From contig JBDHYG010000001.1 in NCBI GenBank assembly GCA_039811225.1, forward strand, positions 372,001 through 436,000: a stretch of DNA of 64,000 nucleotides, read 5' to 3'. A program made the translations under genes and the position numbers. Positions 43,344-52,549 of this stretch are shown here, in pieces. Source of the stretch: JAFDXJ01 sp039811225 (GTDB taxonomy: Bacteria > Bacteroidota > Bacteroidia > Chitinophagales > Chitinophagaceae). The notes below the pieces were generated by a model. It searched no databases and had not been told where the DNA came from. It saw only the letters and a program-made list of their open reading frames with translations. The first letter of the stretch is position 1, and each line of letters opens with the position of its first letter.

Positions 43344-44613
43344 ATTTCTTTTTTTCACCTACTTTATATCCGGCAATTGCGAAGTACAGGATAAATAAAT
43401 AACAGGGTACCATAATCCAAAACGCTTCCTGGTAACCAAATTTTTCACCCATGCTTGCCCATATCTTCGGCAGAACAGCGCCTCCGGCAATACCGACAAT
43501 CAATAAAGCGGAACCTGTTTTGGTGAACCGGCCTAAACTATGAATTGCAAGTGGCCAAATGGCCGGCCATACAAGAGCATTGGCCAAACCAAGTAAAGCA
43601 ATAAATAAAATGGATGTATAGCCGGAAGTAAAAATAGCCGCAATAGTAAAAACTGTCCCTAAAATAGCAGACCCCTTCAAAGCCGTATTCTGACTCATAT
43701 ATTTAGGAATAGCCACAATCCCGATCAGGTAACCTGCCAGCATTCCCAGCATAGTATAGGTAGTAAAATGTTTGGCAATTTCCAATGGAATGCCGATAGC
43801 TTTTCCATATACCTGGATAATATCGCCAGCCATTACTTCTACCCCCACATATAAAAACAAAGCTATAAATCCCAACCACAAATAAGGAAAACTAAAAATT
43901 GTTTTGCCATCATGTGCTTTCCCATCGGGCTGGTCCTCTCCTTCTACTTTTACTTCAGGCAGACTGGAAAGTTTGACAAAGAATGCCAAAGCCAGTAACA
44001 CGCAAGCAATGATGATATATGGTACAATCACACGGGAAGCCAGGCTATCCAGTTCTGCAGCCTTTTGCACGGCATCCATGGTATTGATTCTTTCCGTGAG
44101 CTTATCCACGTCTTTCAGCATGATGGCACCCATGATCAAGGGCGCCAATGCACCTGCCAGTTTATTACAGATACCCATTACACTGATCCTTTTTGCCGCA
44201 CTCTCCAGTGGCCCCAGGATGGTGATATACGGATTGGATGCCGTTTGCAATAATGCGAGACCGGTACCGATAACAAATAGTCCAGTAAGGAAAAGACCGA
44301 AGGTGCGGCTATTCGCAGCCGGTATAAAAACAAGGGCCCCTAAAGCCATTATTATTAAACCCAATACCATCCCTGTTTTAAATCCTGTCTTTTGTAAAAC
44401 CCAGGAAGAAGGGAAGGCCATTACAGCATAAGAAATATAAAAAGCAAAAGTTACCAATACCGCTTGGGAAGTTTCTAATTCGCAGGCTATTTGCAAATAA
44501 GGGATTAATGTGCTATTCACCCATGTTACAAAACCGAATATGAAAAAAAGAATGCCAATGATGATGATCGGCATAGTATAATTTTTTTTGTCTGTTGCGC
44601 TGGCCTGGCTCAT
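43342..44613 (-). CDS. sugar MFS transporter, FucP/GlcP-like
   Basis: This 423-residue major facilitator has about 12 transmembrane helices and belongs to the fucose/glucose:H+ symporter group common in Bacteroidota. The first helix is IIIIGILFFIFGFVTWVNSTLIPYLQIACEL, typical of FucP-like carriers (FGFVTWVN). Other blocks are LLQTASNPYITILGP and GLANALVWPAIWPLAIHSLG. A roughly 60-residue loop with charged residues (VEGEDQPDGKAHDG) joins the two halves. Which sugar is carried cannot be read. Glucose, galactose and fucose are candidates. Confidence 0.9.
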   Translation of the reverse strand: MSQASATDKKNYTMPIIIIGILFFIFGFVTWVNSTLIPYLQIACELETSQAVLVTFAFYISYAVMAFPSSWVLQKTGFKTGMVLGLIIMALGALVFIPAANSRTFGLFLTGLFVIGTGLALLQTASNPYITILGPLESAAKRISVMGICNKLAGALAPLIMGAIMLKDVDKLTERINTMDAVQKAAELDSLASRVIVPYIIIACVLLALAFFVKLSSLPEVKVEGEDQPDGKAHDGKTIFSFPYLWLGFIALFLYVGVEVMAGDIIQVYGKAIGIPLEIAKHFTTYTMLGMLAGYLIGIVAIPKYMSQNTALKGSAILGTVFTIAAIFTSGYTSILFIALLGLANALVWPAIWPLAIHSLGRFTKTGSALLIVGIAGGAVLPKIWASMGEKFGYQEAFWIMVPCYLFILYFAIAGYKVGEKKK

Positions 44614-44784
44614 GGTAAAGGATAAGTTTCTTGATAAATTAATTTAAAACGGAAAGTAACGTATATTCTGGCGAAATAGAAAATTTGATTTCAGGTAATA
44701 GTATCCATTTTTATTTCTTTGTAACAAAGTAAAGCCTCTTTTTTATACAAATTGTTTTTGTATACCTTTAAAGCAAAAACATAT

Positions 44785-45528
44785 ATGCCTGTCATTCGTC
44801 TTGATAAAATCAGTACCCGGGCTCCCAGGGGGCTTAGTAAAGATAAAACAAAAGCAAAAACGGAAAAGATCCTGGAAGAACTGGATGAATTGCAAAACCT
44901 ATTATATGCTGAATCGAAACATGCCATCCTGATTGTATTACAGGCTATGGATGCCGGAGGCAAAGATGGTTTGGTGCGGAATGTATTTGGAAAATTTAAT
45001 CCACAGGGTGTCCTGGTCCAATCCTTTAAAGTACCTACCGCCGAAGAACTGGCACACGATTTTCTCTGGCGTATTCATAAACACACACCTGCCAAAGGAT
45101 ATATCCAGGTATTCAACCGCTCACATTATGAAGATATCCTGGTTACCCGTGTTCATAAACTTATTTCCGATGATACTGCATTTGAAAGAATGGAAGCCAT
45201 AAACAATTTTGAAAAAATGTTGTTACAAAACCACACCCATATCCTCAAATTCTACCTGCATATATCCCCGGAAGAGCAGGCGGAGCGCTTGCAGGACCGT
45301 ATCAAAGACCCCCGTAAAAGATGGAAATACAATGAAAATGATTTTGCCGAAAGAAAGCTTTGGAAAAATTATATGGCCGTGTACCAGGATGCCTTTAAAT
45401 ATTGTAATGAGGTGCCCTGGACCATTCTGCCCAGCGACCAGAACTGGTATAAAGAATACCTGGCCGCCAGTGCTTTATTAAAATTATTAAAAAGTTTACA
45501 CATGCAATATCCTGATATTAAAAAATAA
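44785..45528 (+). CDS. polyphosphate kinase 2 family protein
   Basis: This is a PPK2-type nucleoside kinase of 247 residues that transfers phosphate between polyphosphate and nucleoside mono- or diphosphates. It has the Walker A-like loop AMDAGGKDG (about residues 54-62), VFNRSHYEDILVTRVH and the lid/Walker B region LKFYLHISPEEQAERLQDR, then WKYNENDFAER. ATG 44785 replaces a TTG at 44752 that adds unfitting residues. Which subclass (AMP, ADP or class III) cannot be decided here. The polyphosphate supply gene ppk1 is not in the window. Confidence 0.9.
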   Translation: MPVIRLDKISTRAPRGLSKDKTKAKTEKILEELDELQNLLYAESKHAILIVLQAMDAGGKDGLVRNVFGKFNPQGVLVQSFKVPTAEELAHDFLWRIHKHTPAKGYIQVFNRSHYEDILVTRVHKLISDDTAFERMEAINNFEKMLLQNHTHILKFYLHISPEEQAERLQDRIKDPRKRWKYNENDFAERKLWKNYMAVYQDAFKYCNEVPWTILPSDQNWYKEYLAASALLKLLKSLHMQYPDIKK

Positions 45529-45533
45529 ATTTG
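45526..45533 (+). promoter_or_regulatory. candidate -7 promoter element of mscL
   Basis: TAAATTTG fits TAnnTTTG. It overlaps the PPK2 stop codon and lies 36 nt before the mscL ATG. Confidence 0.45.
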
Positions 45534-45569
45534 CTTTGAACGATTTTTCTTCACCTTAAAATTTAATAC

Positions 45570-45989
45570 ATGGGCTTTGTCAAAGAATTTAAAGAGTTTG
45601 CCGTTAAAGGCAATGTTATGGACCTGGCCATTGGTGTGATCATTGGAGCTGCCTTCGGTAAAATTGTAGATTCGGTTGTGAACGATCTTATTATGCCACT
45701 TGTGGCTTCTATCATTGGCCAACCGGATTTTAGTAATTTATATATCGTATTGAAAGGAGCCGTCCCGGAAGGTACCGCACTGGCAGATGCGCGAAAGGTA
45801 GCGGGCGCTGCTATTTTCGCGTATGGTAATTTCATTACGGTATTGATTAATTTCCTCATCCTGGCATTCATTATCTTCTTAATGATTAAGGGCATGAATC
45901 GCCTGAAACGTAAAGAAGAAGCTGCTCCGGCCGGACCTTCTTCCACCGATCAATTATTGATGGAAATTCGGGATGCCCTGAAAAAATAA
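45570..45989 (+). CDS. mscL: large-conductance mechanosensitive channel MscL
   Basis: MscL is the pentameric osmotic safety valve. Its 139 residues are normal. The N-terminal amphipathic helix and pore-lining TM1 read FVKEFKEFAVKGNVMDLAIGVIIGAAFGKIVDSVVNDLIMP. A periplasmic loop precedes TM2 (ITVLINFLILAFIIFLMIKGMNRL), and a charged C-terminal helix ends the chain. It follows the PPK2 gene by 41 nt. Confidence 0.95.
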   Translation: MGFVKEFKEFAVKGNVMDLAIGVIIGAAFGKIVDSVVNDLIMPLVASIIGQPDFSNLYIVLKGAVPEGTALADARKVAGAAIFAYGNFITVLINFLILAFIIFLMIKGMNRLKRKEEAAPAGPSSTDQLLMEIRDALKK

Positions 45990-46004
45990 ATTCCTGCTTT
46001 TATA

Positions 46005-46047
46005 ATATACGGTCTTACCTGTCTTCGGATTGGGTAAGATCGTATAT
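46005..46047 (+). terminator. 15-bp stem-loop between mscL and scpA, overlapping the scpA promoter
   Basis: The two arms (46005-46019 and 46033-46047) pair over 15 bp with a single G-U, around a 13-nt loop. Only a broken T run follows. It may end the mscL transcript. The right arm overlaps the next promoter box. Confidence 0.55.
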
Positions 46048-46050
46048 TTG
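46043..46050 (+). promoter_or_regulatory. -7 promoter element of scpA
   Basis: TATATTTG is a perfect TAnnTTTG, 16 nt before the GTG start of scpA. Confidence 0.5.
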
Positions 46051-46066
46051 TTTAAAATAAATTCTT

Positions 46067-46840
46067 GTGGAGCAACCCGGCTATCAAATTAAACTAGACC
46101 AATTCGAAGGGCCTTTCGACTTACTCTTATTTTTTATAGAACGGGATGAACTGGATATTTATAATATCAATATCACTAAAATTATTAATGATTTTCTCAA
46201 TTATATCCATGAACAGGAAAAATTAAATATTGACCTCAGTAGTGAGTTTATTTTATTTACCTCTACCTTAATGCGCATCAAAGCCAAGATGCTCATTCCC
46301 CGGAAAGAACTGGATGCGGCTGGGAATGAAATTGACCCGCGCCAGGAATTGGTAGATAAAATTCTTGAATACAAACGCTTCAAAGAAGCAGCTCTGAGTA
46401 TGGCTAACCTGGAAGCGGCGCGGATGATGCTCGCCGGAAGGGGCAACCTGCAAAAAGAATTATATGCCATTGGGGAAGCCAGTTCAGAAGGAACGGAAAT
46501 TCAACAAATCACGTTGTTTAAATTGATGAAAGCCTTTGACCGGGTCATGCAACGCATGCAGGAACGGATCAATAAACCGGTACATACAGTGGTTCAATAT
46601 AATTATACCATGGAAGAAAGCCGGGAGTCTATTTTACAACAGGTAGAAAAAGAAAAAACCGTTGCGTTTGAAAATCTTTTTCAGCATTGCGAAACCAGGT
46701 TGCATGCTATCTTTCTTTTCTTATCGCTGCTTGAATTAGTACAGCAAAAGTTTATGGCCCTGCTGGTTGGCCAGGGACGCAATAACTTTATTGTTGAATG
46801 GAATGAGAACCGGGACCCGGAAACTGATGAAGAAGGGTAG
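46067..46840 (+). CDS. scpA: segregation and condensation protein A
   Basis: ScpA is the kleisin subunit that bridges the SMC ATPase heads in the bacterial condensin with ScpB. Its 257 residues match the family. The N-terminal YQIKLDQFEGPFDLLLFFIERDELDIYNINI and the following KITNDFLNYI-type helices and FILFTSTLMRIKAKMLIP are diagnostic. The C-terminal winged helix ends with FMALLVGQGRNNFIVEW. No ATG is available before the conserved region, so GTG 46067 is the start. scpB and smc are not adjacent in the window. Confidence 0.93.
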   Translation: MEQPGYQIKLDQFEGPFDLLLFFIERDELDIYNINITKIINDFLNYIHEQEKLNIDLSSEFILFTSTLMRIKAKMLIPRKELDAAGNEIDPRQELVDKILEYKRFKEAALSMANLEAARMMLAGRGNLQKELYAIGEASSEGTEIQQITLFKLMKAFDRVMQRMQERINKPVHTVVQYNYTMEESRESILQQVEKEKTVAFENLFQHCETRLHAIFLFLSLLELVQQKFMALLVGQGRNNFIVEWNENRDPETDEEG

Positions 46841-46912
46841 ATAAACCGGGTTTTATTTATTGTTTCTTTCTCCAAAAAACAGTATCTTTATTACAACTTT
46901 TCATTATAAAAA

Positions 46913-47313
46913 ATGTACATGCAAAAAAAATTATTCTCGGCTGTACAGAAAGTTTTGGCGCTGCATTTTATACCGGCTGCCCGGAAAATACCGAAAACCA
47001 CCAACCTCTCATCGGCTGAAATGCCCGTCCACACTGCATTTGCGGGGGGGGGGTAAACCATTCCTTACACAACCATTTTAAAAACTGTAGTTGTCGTTTG
47101 CCACTAAGTTTAATAAATAATAAGGCAGATCTATACATAGCTTCCCGGAGTTGTTTTTTCTTTCAATCCATTTTAAATGGAACCGCCGGATCATTGGCCG
47201 GAACACAAAAATTTGTGGACTGCGAAGATTACCGCCATAGCAGTGGCTCCTGTGCTACGGCTGCAGATAACAATAATTGCAATGCCAATGATAATTGTAA
47301 TGACTCGCTGTAA
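46913..47313 (+). pseudogene. interrupted small Cys/Asn-rich gene with a G10 tract (RiPP-like leader?)
   Basis: In the roughly 520-nt gap between scpA and the delta-60 gene, an ORF from ATG 46913 (or 46919) reads MYMQKKLFSAVQ and continues to TTNLSSAEMPVHTAFAGGG. It stops at 47054, right after ten consecutive G (47044-47053). The minus-one frame from 47053 stays open for 86 codons to 47313 and ends Cys/Asn-rich (NNNCNANDNCNDSL). With one extra G the two frames fuse into about 133 residues. The L-S-x-A-E-M...GGG pattern resembles leader endings of Bacteroidota peptide-precursor genes. No maturation enzymes are near. It could be phase-variable, decayed, or a sequencing slip. Confidence 0.4.
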
Positions 47314-47362
47314 AATAATTACAAATTACAATAAATTTTGAATAACTATAAAAATAATAAAG

Positions 47363-49150
47363 ATGAAAAATTTAATTAAAACATGTATGCTGTTGCTTAC
47401 CAGCTTATCCTGTTCATGGATACAAGCCCAGGTAGGTTATTTAGATCCCACATTTGGTGATAATGGGATAGTTGTACAAAAACGTTTAGGTATTACGGAA
47501 GGCTTAGCGTTATTGCCCGATGGTAAAATTCTTGTAGGGGGTGGCGCCGGGCCGGATTTTTATATGGATCGGTTTAATAGTGATGGGAGTAATGATAATA
47601 CATTTGGAGTCAATGGCCGGGTAGAATTGAACGTGGAAAACAAAGAAGCGTATTGTAAAGATTTAGCCGTACAGCCTGATGGGAAAATTATTTTAGTGGG
47701 TTCCATCTTTAAAAATGCTACAAATTTTGATGTTGGTATAGTACGCTGCAAGCAGGATGGTAGTTTAGATAGTAGCTTTGGCCTCAATGGCCTGGTACGG
47801 GTTGATTTAATGAATAATGACTATTGTAATAGTGTCGCACTTCAACCGGACGGGAAAATACTCGTTACAGGAGCATCAGGTAATAGTATATATTATGTAC
47901 AGGATGCTTTTGTTATCCGGGTAAATACTGATGGAAGCCTCGATTCCGGATTTGCCGGAACCGGTATTTTTCAACAACATTTCTCAGTACAAATTGAAAT
48001 TGCTTCTGTCATCGTGCAGCCCGATAATAAGATTTTAATGGGTGGGAAATATAATAAATATGCCCTCATTCCACCTTTTATGGTGGAACGATTTAATGTG
48101 GATGGTACACTTGATAGCAGTTTTGGAGAGATGGGTATTGCAAAATTTATTTTTGGAAATGAACAGGAAAGTTGGGCAAATAACTTCAATGATATGGCGC
48201 TTCAATCTGACGGAAAAATAGTTTGTGTAGGTCAGTCGGGCTATGATATATATAGTATGGCTATTTGCCGCTTTAATACAGATGGTAGTGTGGATAATAG
48301 TTTTGGAGAAAATGGAGGCACAATAATTGAATATAATAATCACACTTCTAATTTAAATTCTGTGTTGATTCAACAAGACGGGAAAATAGTAGCTACCGGC
48401 TATGGGGCAGATTATGGTGGGCCTCCGGGGCCGGCTATTTTAATAAGATTTGAAAGCAATGGAAGTTTAGATCCGAGTTTTGCGATAAATGGTATTCAGG
48501 CAACTTATTTTAACGAATCATCAGAAGGTAGTGAAATTAAACTATTACCTGATCAAAAAATTTTAGTAGCAGGCGATGAGGGAGGTGGATATATTATTTT
48601 AATGCGCTTCAATGGTGATAATATTCTCGCCACACATTTCAAGAATGTAAAAGCGGTACAGGATAAAACAGGTGTAACGATCAGTTGGGAAACACTCAAC
48701 GAGAGCGGCACGAAGAGTTATAGTATAGAACGCAGCAGCAATGCCACCGAATTTGTAAACATAGCCACCGTTCCGGCTAAAGGTGGCTCGGAAAATAAGT
48801 ATAGCTATATCGATCAGCATCCGCTTCAAGGTATTGCTTATTACCGCATCAAAGAAAATGCCCTGAATGGCACTGCTACTTACAGCAATACACTCAAAGT
48901 AATTTTTGAAAGCAATACCCTGGCGCTTTATCCCAACCCGGCAAAGAGTACCCTTACCATTACCGGCTTAAACAAACTATATACCGCCACCATCCGCATC
49001 ACGGATATACATGGAAGAGAAATACTGCAACAAAAAACCAACAACAGCAGTGAACTTACATTGACTATTCGTTCCCTCGCACAAGGCAGTTATTTTGTTC
49101 TCATTGAGCAAAACGGGAAAGTAGATAAACTACGGTTTATTAAAGAGTAG
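47363..49150 (+). CDS. T9SS-secreted delta-60 repeat protein
   Basis: This 595-residue secreted beta-propeller-like protein has a signal peptide (TCMLLLTSLSCSWIQAQ). About seven delta-60 repeats follow (units such as LDPTFGDNGIV, LQPDGKILVTG, FNTDGSVDNSFGENGG), each near 55 residues. A fibronectin-like segment (VKAVQDKTGVTISWETLNESGTKSYSIERSSN) precedes a type A T9SS sorting domain (LYPNPAKSTLTITGL, GSYFVLIEQNGKVDKLRF). The fibronectin-like and sorting parts use more GC-rich, repetitive codons than the front. Ligand or role is unknown. A strong terminator follows. Confidence 0.9.
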   Translation: MKNLIKTCMLLLTSLSCSWIQAQVGYLDPTFGDNGIVVQKRLGITEGLALLPDGKILVGGGAGPDFYMDRFNSDGSNDNTFGVNGRVELNVENKEAYCKDLAVQPDGKIILVGSIFKNATNFDVGIVRCKQDGSLDSSFGLNGLVRVDLMNNDYCNSVALQPDGKILVTGASGNSIYYVQDAFVIRVNTDGSLDSGFAGTGIFQQHFSVQIEIASVIVQPDNKILMGGKYNKYALIPPFMVERFNVDGTLDSSFGEMGIAKFIFGNEQESWANNFNDMALQSDGKIVCVGQSGYDIYSMAICRFNTDGSVDNSFGENGGTIIEYNNHTSNLNSVLIQQDGKIVATGYGADYGGPPGPAILIRFESNGSLDPSFAINGIQATYFNESSEGSEIKLLPDQKILVAGDEGGGYIILMRFNGDNILATHFKNVKAVQDKTGVTISWETLNESGTKSYSIERSSNATEFVNIATVPAKGGSENKYSYIDQHPLQGIAYYRIKENALNGTATYSNTLKVIFESNTLALYPNPAKSTLTITGLNKLYTATIRITDIHGREILQQKTNNSSELTLTIRSLAQGSYFVLIEQNGKVDKLRFIKE

Positions 49151-49175
49151 ATGGCATAAAATAAATTTCAGCAAT

Positions 49176-49209
49176 GCAGGCATTTGAAAAGATGCCTGTA
49201 TTTTTTTTT
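49176..49209 (+). terminator. intrinsic terminator of the delta-60 gene
   Basis: The stem CAGGCAT/ATGCCTG with an 8-nt loop is followed by nine T residues, 26 nt after the stop codon. Confidence 0.85.
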
Positions 49210-49331
49210 GTTATCCGTTTGCCTTTTTGTCTTGATACAAAAAAGTAAAATGGTATATATTTTCAATAATCAGTCTGAAGAAATATTTTAGTAAAAAATA
49301 TTTTTTTCTATATACCGACTGGCTGAAATGA

Positions 49332-51293
49332 TTAATACGCTTTGGGGAGTATGGATTCAACCGTTTCCTTCCGGCTTTGCCGTAATGCATACACGGCATC
49401 TACTATGCCTTTCGTGTCGTACCCACATTCCCGGTGTAATTCTTTTAAAGTGCCGTGTTCAATAATTCTGTCGGGGATGCCCAGCATTTTTACTTCAGCA
49501 ATATAGTTATGTGCTGCAATAAATTCAAGAATAGCGCTGCCTACGCCGCCATGTATGCAACCGTCTTCCACCGTAATGATCTTGCTGTATGTAGCAAAAA
49601 CTTCGTGCAAGAGTTTTTCATCCAGCGGTTTGGCAAATCGCAGGTCATAATGTGCAGGATCAATGCCGGCAGTTTTTAATTCCCGGATAGCTGCCGTGAC
49701 AAAATTCCCGGGATGACCAAATGAAAGAATAGCGATATCATTGCCGTCATTATGCAATGTACCCTTGTATAATTTTCGGCCGGTACCGATCTCAATTTCC
49801 TTCATAGGCGTTTTCCATTCCGGCATGACACCTTCTCCTCTCGGATAACGAATAACAAAAGGGTATTTCGTGCTGTCCAGTTGGGCCGTGAACATGAGGT
49901 TGCGCAACTCCGATTCATTCATGGGTGCACTGATGATCATATTGGGGATACAACGGAAATAGGCAATATCATAAGCGCCATGATGGGTAGGGCCATCTTC
50001 CCCCACCAATCCTGCCCGGTCAAGGCAAAAGATAACGGGTAATTTTTGTATAGCCACATCATGTACAGCCTGGTCATAAGCCCGTTGCATAAAGGAAGAG
50101 TAAATATTGCAAAAGACTTTCATGCCCTGCGTAGCCAACCCGGCACTCAGCGTAACCGCATGCTGCTCACAAATACCTACATCCAATGCCCGATGAGGCA
50201 TTTTTTCCATCATAAACTTTAGAGAAGATCCGCTGGGCATGGCCGGTGTGATCCCCATAATCCTTTCATCTTTTTCAGCCAGTTCAATGATCGTATGGCC
50301 AAAGACATCCTGGTATTTCGGAGGCTGTGGAATAGCATGTGTTTTCTTATAAATTTCACCGGTCACTTTATCAAATAAGCCGGGGGCATGCCATTTGGTT
50401 TGATCTTTTTCTGCCTGGGCATAGCCTTTTCCTTTTACGGTAACAATATGCAGAAGTTTAGGCCCGGGTATTTTTTTCAGGTCTTTGAGGGTATCTACCA
50501 GCTTGGTAATATTATGTCCATCAATCGGGCCGAAGTACCGAAGTTTTAACGCTTCAAAAAGGTTACTGCTTTTACTTACCATGCCCTTGGCGCTCGCTTC
50601 AAATTTGCTGATCATTTCCCGGCTGAACTTTTTCCCAACCGGTAATTTTCCCAGCATATTCCACACATCATCCCGCACTTTATTGTACACCGGTGAGGTA
50701 CTGATATCGGTCAGGTATTCCTTCAGGGCACCCACATTGGGGTCAATGCTCATGCAATTGTCATTGAGGATTATCAACAAATCCGCATCTGCTACACCGG
50801 CATGGTTCATAGCTTCAAAAGCCAGCCCGGCGGTCATGGCCCCATCGCCGATAACAGCAATGGATTTCCGGTCTTCTTTTTTGAGTTTGGTAGCAATGGC
50901 CATTCCTAATGCGGCGGAAATGGAGGTGGAAGAATGCCCTACGCCAAAAGTGTCATATTCACTTTCGCTTCTTTTGGGGAAACCACTCAGGCCTTTGTAT
51001 TTCCGGTTGGTTACAAAATTTTCCATCCGGCCGGTAAGGATCTTATGGCCATAAGCCTGATGGCCCACATCCCATACCAATTGATCATACGGTGTATTAT
51101 ATACATAATGCAGCGCTACACTCAATTCCACCACACCGAGGCTGGCGCCAAAATGGCCACCATGTACACTTACCACATCAACGATGTATTGACGCAATTC
51201 ATCACAAACTGCCGGCAATTGTGCACGGGATAGTTTTTTTAAATCCTCAGGTGAATGAATTTTTTTAAGAAGCGGACCGGGCGTTATATCCAT
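49332..51293 (-). CDS. dxs: 1-deoxy-D-xylulose-5-phosphate synthase
   Basis: DXS is the thiamine-diphosphate enzyme that starts the MEP pathway by condensing pyruvate and glyceraldehyde-3-phosphate. The frame is open to 51407, but ATG 51293 (MDITPGPLLKKI) is the natural N-terminus, giving 653 residues. Motifs are HGGHFGASLGVVEL, DVGHQAYGHKILTGR, the ThDP motif IGDGAMTAGLAFEAMNH, GPIDGHN and the transketolase-type VGICEQHAVTLSAGLA, then DRAGLVGEDGPTHHGAYD. Its downstream pathway partner ispG is at 10693-12693. It is divergent from the histidine kinase gene. Confidence 0.96.
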   Translation of the reverse strand: MDITPGPLLKKIHSPEDLKKLSRAQLPAVCDELRQYIVDVVSVHGGHFGASLGVVELSVALHYVYNTPYDQLVWDVGHQAYGHKILTGRMENFVTNRKYKGLSGFPKRSESEYDTFGVGHSSTSISAALGMAIATKLKKEDRKSIAVIGDGAMTAGLAFEAMNHAGVADADLLIILNDNCMSIDPNVGALKEYLTDISTSPVYNKVRDDVWNMLGKLPVGKKFSREMISKFEASAKGMVSKSSNLFEALKLRYFGPIDGHNITKLVDTLKDLKKIPGPKLLHIVTVKGKGYAQAEKDQTKWHAPGLFDKVTGEIYKKTHAIPQPPKYQDVFGHTIIELAEKDERIMGITPAMPSGSSLKFMMEKMPHRALDVGICEQHAVTLSAGLATQGMKVFCNIYSSFMQRAYDQAVHDVAIQKLPVIFCLDRAGLVGEDGPTHHGAYDIAYFRCIPNMIISAPMNESELRNLMFTAQLDSTKYPFVIRYPRGEGVMPEWKTPMKEIEIGTGRKLYKGTLHNDGNDIAILSFGHPGNFVTAAIRELKTAGIDPAHYDLRFAKPLDEKLLHEVFATYSKIITVEDGCIHGGVGSAILEFIAAHNYIAEVKMLGIPDRIIEHGTLKELHRECGYDTKGIVDAVYALRQSRKETVESILPKAY

Positions 51294-51469
51294 CAGGCTA
51301 TAAAAATTAAATAAATTGGAAAATGTAAAATTACAGATTTTAGCAACAAATAACCCTATAAAACGTATTTTTTGCCGGGCCGGTTCCTTATTGAAAAAGA
51401 TTTTCAACCTTATAGCTACGCTTATTTACCATTAATCCCAACAAAGGGTTTCCGGGGGAAGGAACGTTG

Positions 51470-51477
51470 TAATTTTG
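51470..51477 (+). promoter_or_regulatory. -7 promoter element of the LytS-type kinase operon
   Basis: TAATTTTG is a perfect TAnnTTTG, 7 nt before the kinase ATG at 51485, implying a very short leader. Confidence 0.5.
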
Positions 51478-51484
51478 CCAAACG

Positions 51485-52531
51485 ATGAAAAGTAATCTTT
51501 CCAAGTATATGCTTTGCCAGTTTTTTGGCTGGCTATTTTATGGCCTTTCTCTCCTTTTTTTTGCATTTACTTTTGATCATAAAATTTCTACCCTATATAC
51601 CCAGCGGCTTGTTTTATCTATGGTGCTTGGTCTTTTTGTAACCCATTTATTGCGTTATGCATTAAAAAGATTCCGGCTGTTACCACCTCTCTCTGGTAAT
51701 AAGTGGCTGTTTTTATTTATAACTGTAATGGTTACCTGCATTTTATATAGTTTTCTCAATAGCAGCCTGGTAGAATTATTCAAATGGTATGACCCCCGTG
51801 TAAAAGCATCCATAGACCAGCGTTTCATCTTTAATATCTTTAATGATACCCCGATTATTTTTGTTTGGGTAAGCATCTATTATGTCTGGCATTATATAGA
51901 AGCAGAGCGGGCGACCAAGTTTGACCAGGTGAAACTGGAAAGCCTGGTGAAGGAATTGCAGTTAAAAACCATTAAATCACATATCAATCCACATTTTATT
52001 TTTAATGCCCTCAACAGTATCCGGGCATTGGTTGATGAAAATCCGGAACGGGCCAGAACCGCTATCACAGAACTCAGCAATATTTTGCGTAGCAGTATGA
52101 AAGCCGATTCCCTGGAAACCGTACCCCTTGAACAGGAAATCCATATTGTGAAAGATTATCTCGAGCTGGAACATATCCGCTTTGAAGACCGCCTGAATGT
52201 GGAATACAATATTGATGAGGAAACCCTGGATCAGCCTATCCCACCCATGATGTTGCAAACACTGGTGGAAAATGCCATTAAGCATGGTATCAGCCGGGAA
52301 GTGGATGGCGGGCAAATAAAAATCAATTCCGGGTTTAATGATAAAACCTATGAACTGATTGTACAAAACACCGGGCACCTCGATCCACATACCATTGAAG
52401 AAGGTTTTGGCATTTCCAGTACCCGCAACCGGTTAAAGTTGATCTATGGTAACGAAGCCAGTTTTGAAATGAAAAATGTAAATGGCCATATGGTAGAAGC
52501 GAAAGTGTCCATACCCTTAAACATTAACTAA
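51485..52531 (+). CDS. sensor histidine kinase, LytS/YehU (His_kinase) family
   Basis: This 348-residue sensor kinase has four N-terminal transmembrane helices and no large extracellular domain. The His_kinase domain carries the phospho-acceptor in IKSHINPHFIFNALNSI (H170). An HATPase domain follows with MMLQTLVENAIKHGI and GFGISSTRNRLKLIYG. The LytTR-type regulator gene starts 18 nt after it, so it is the natural partner. The signal is unknown. The M28 peptidase gene that follows may belong to the same operon. Confidence 0.92.
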   Translation: MKSNLSKYMLCQFFGWLFYGLSLLFFAFTFDHKISTLYTQRLVLSMVLGLFVTHLLRYALKRFRLLPPLSGNKWLFLFITVMVTCILYSFLNSSLVELFKWYDPRVKASIDQRFIFNIFNDTPIIFVWVSIYYVWHYIEAERATKFDQVKLESLVKELQLKTIKSHINPHFIFNALNSIRALVDENPERARTAITELSNILRSSMKADSLETVPLEQEIHIVKDYLELEHIRFEDRLNVEYNIDEETLDQPIPPMMLQTLVENAIKHGISREVDGGQIKINSGFNDKTYELIVQNTGHLDPHTIEEGFGISSTRNRLKLIYGNEASFEMKNVNGHMVEAKVSIPLNIN

Positions 52532-52549
52532 TTTAAAATTACAAATGAT

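Noticed and set aside
46841..47362. A complete RiPP gene cluster
   Set aside because: The leader-like pattern is suggestive, but no lanthionine, ATP-grasp, radical SAM or PCAT-type maturation gene is adjacent.
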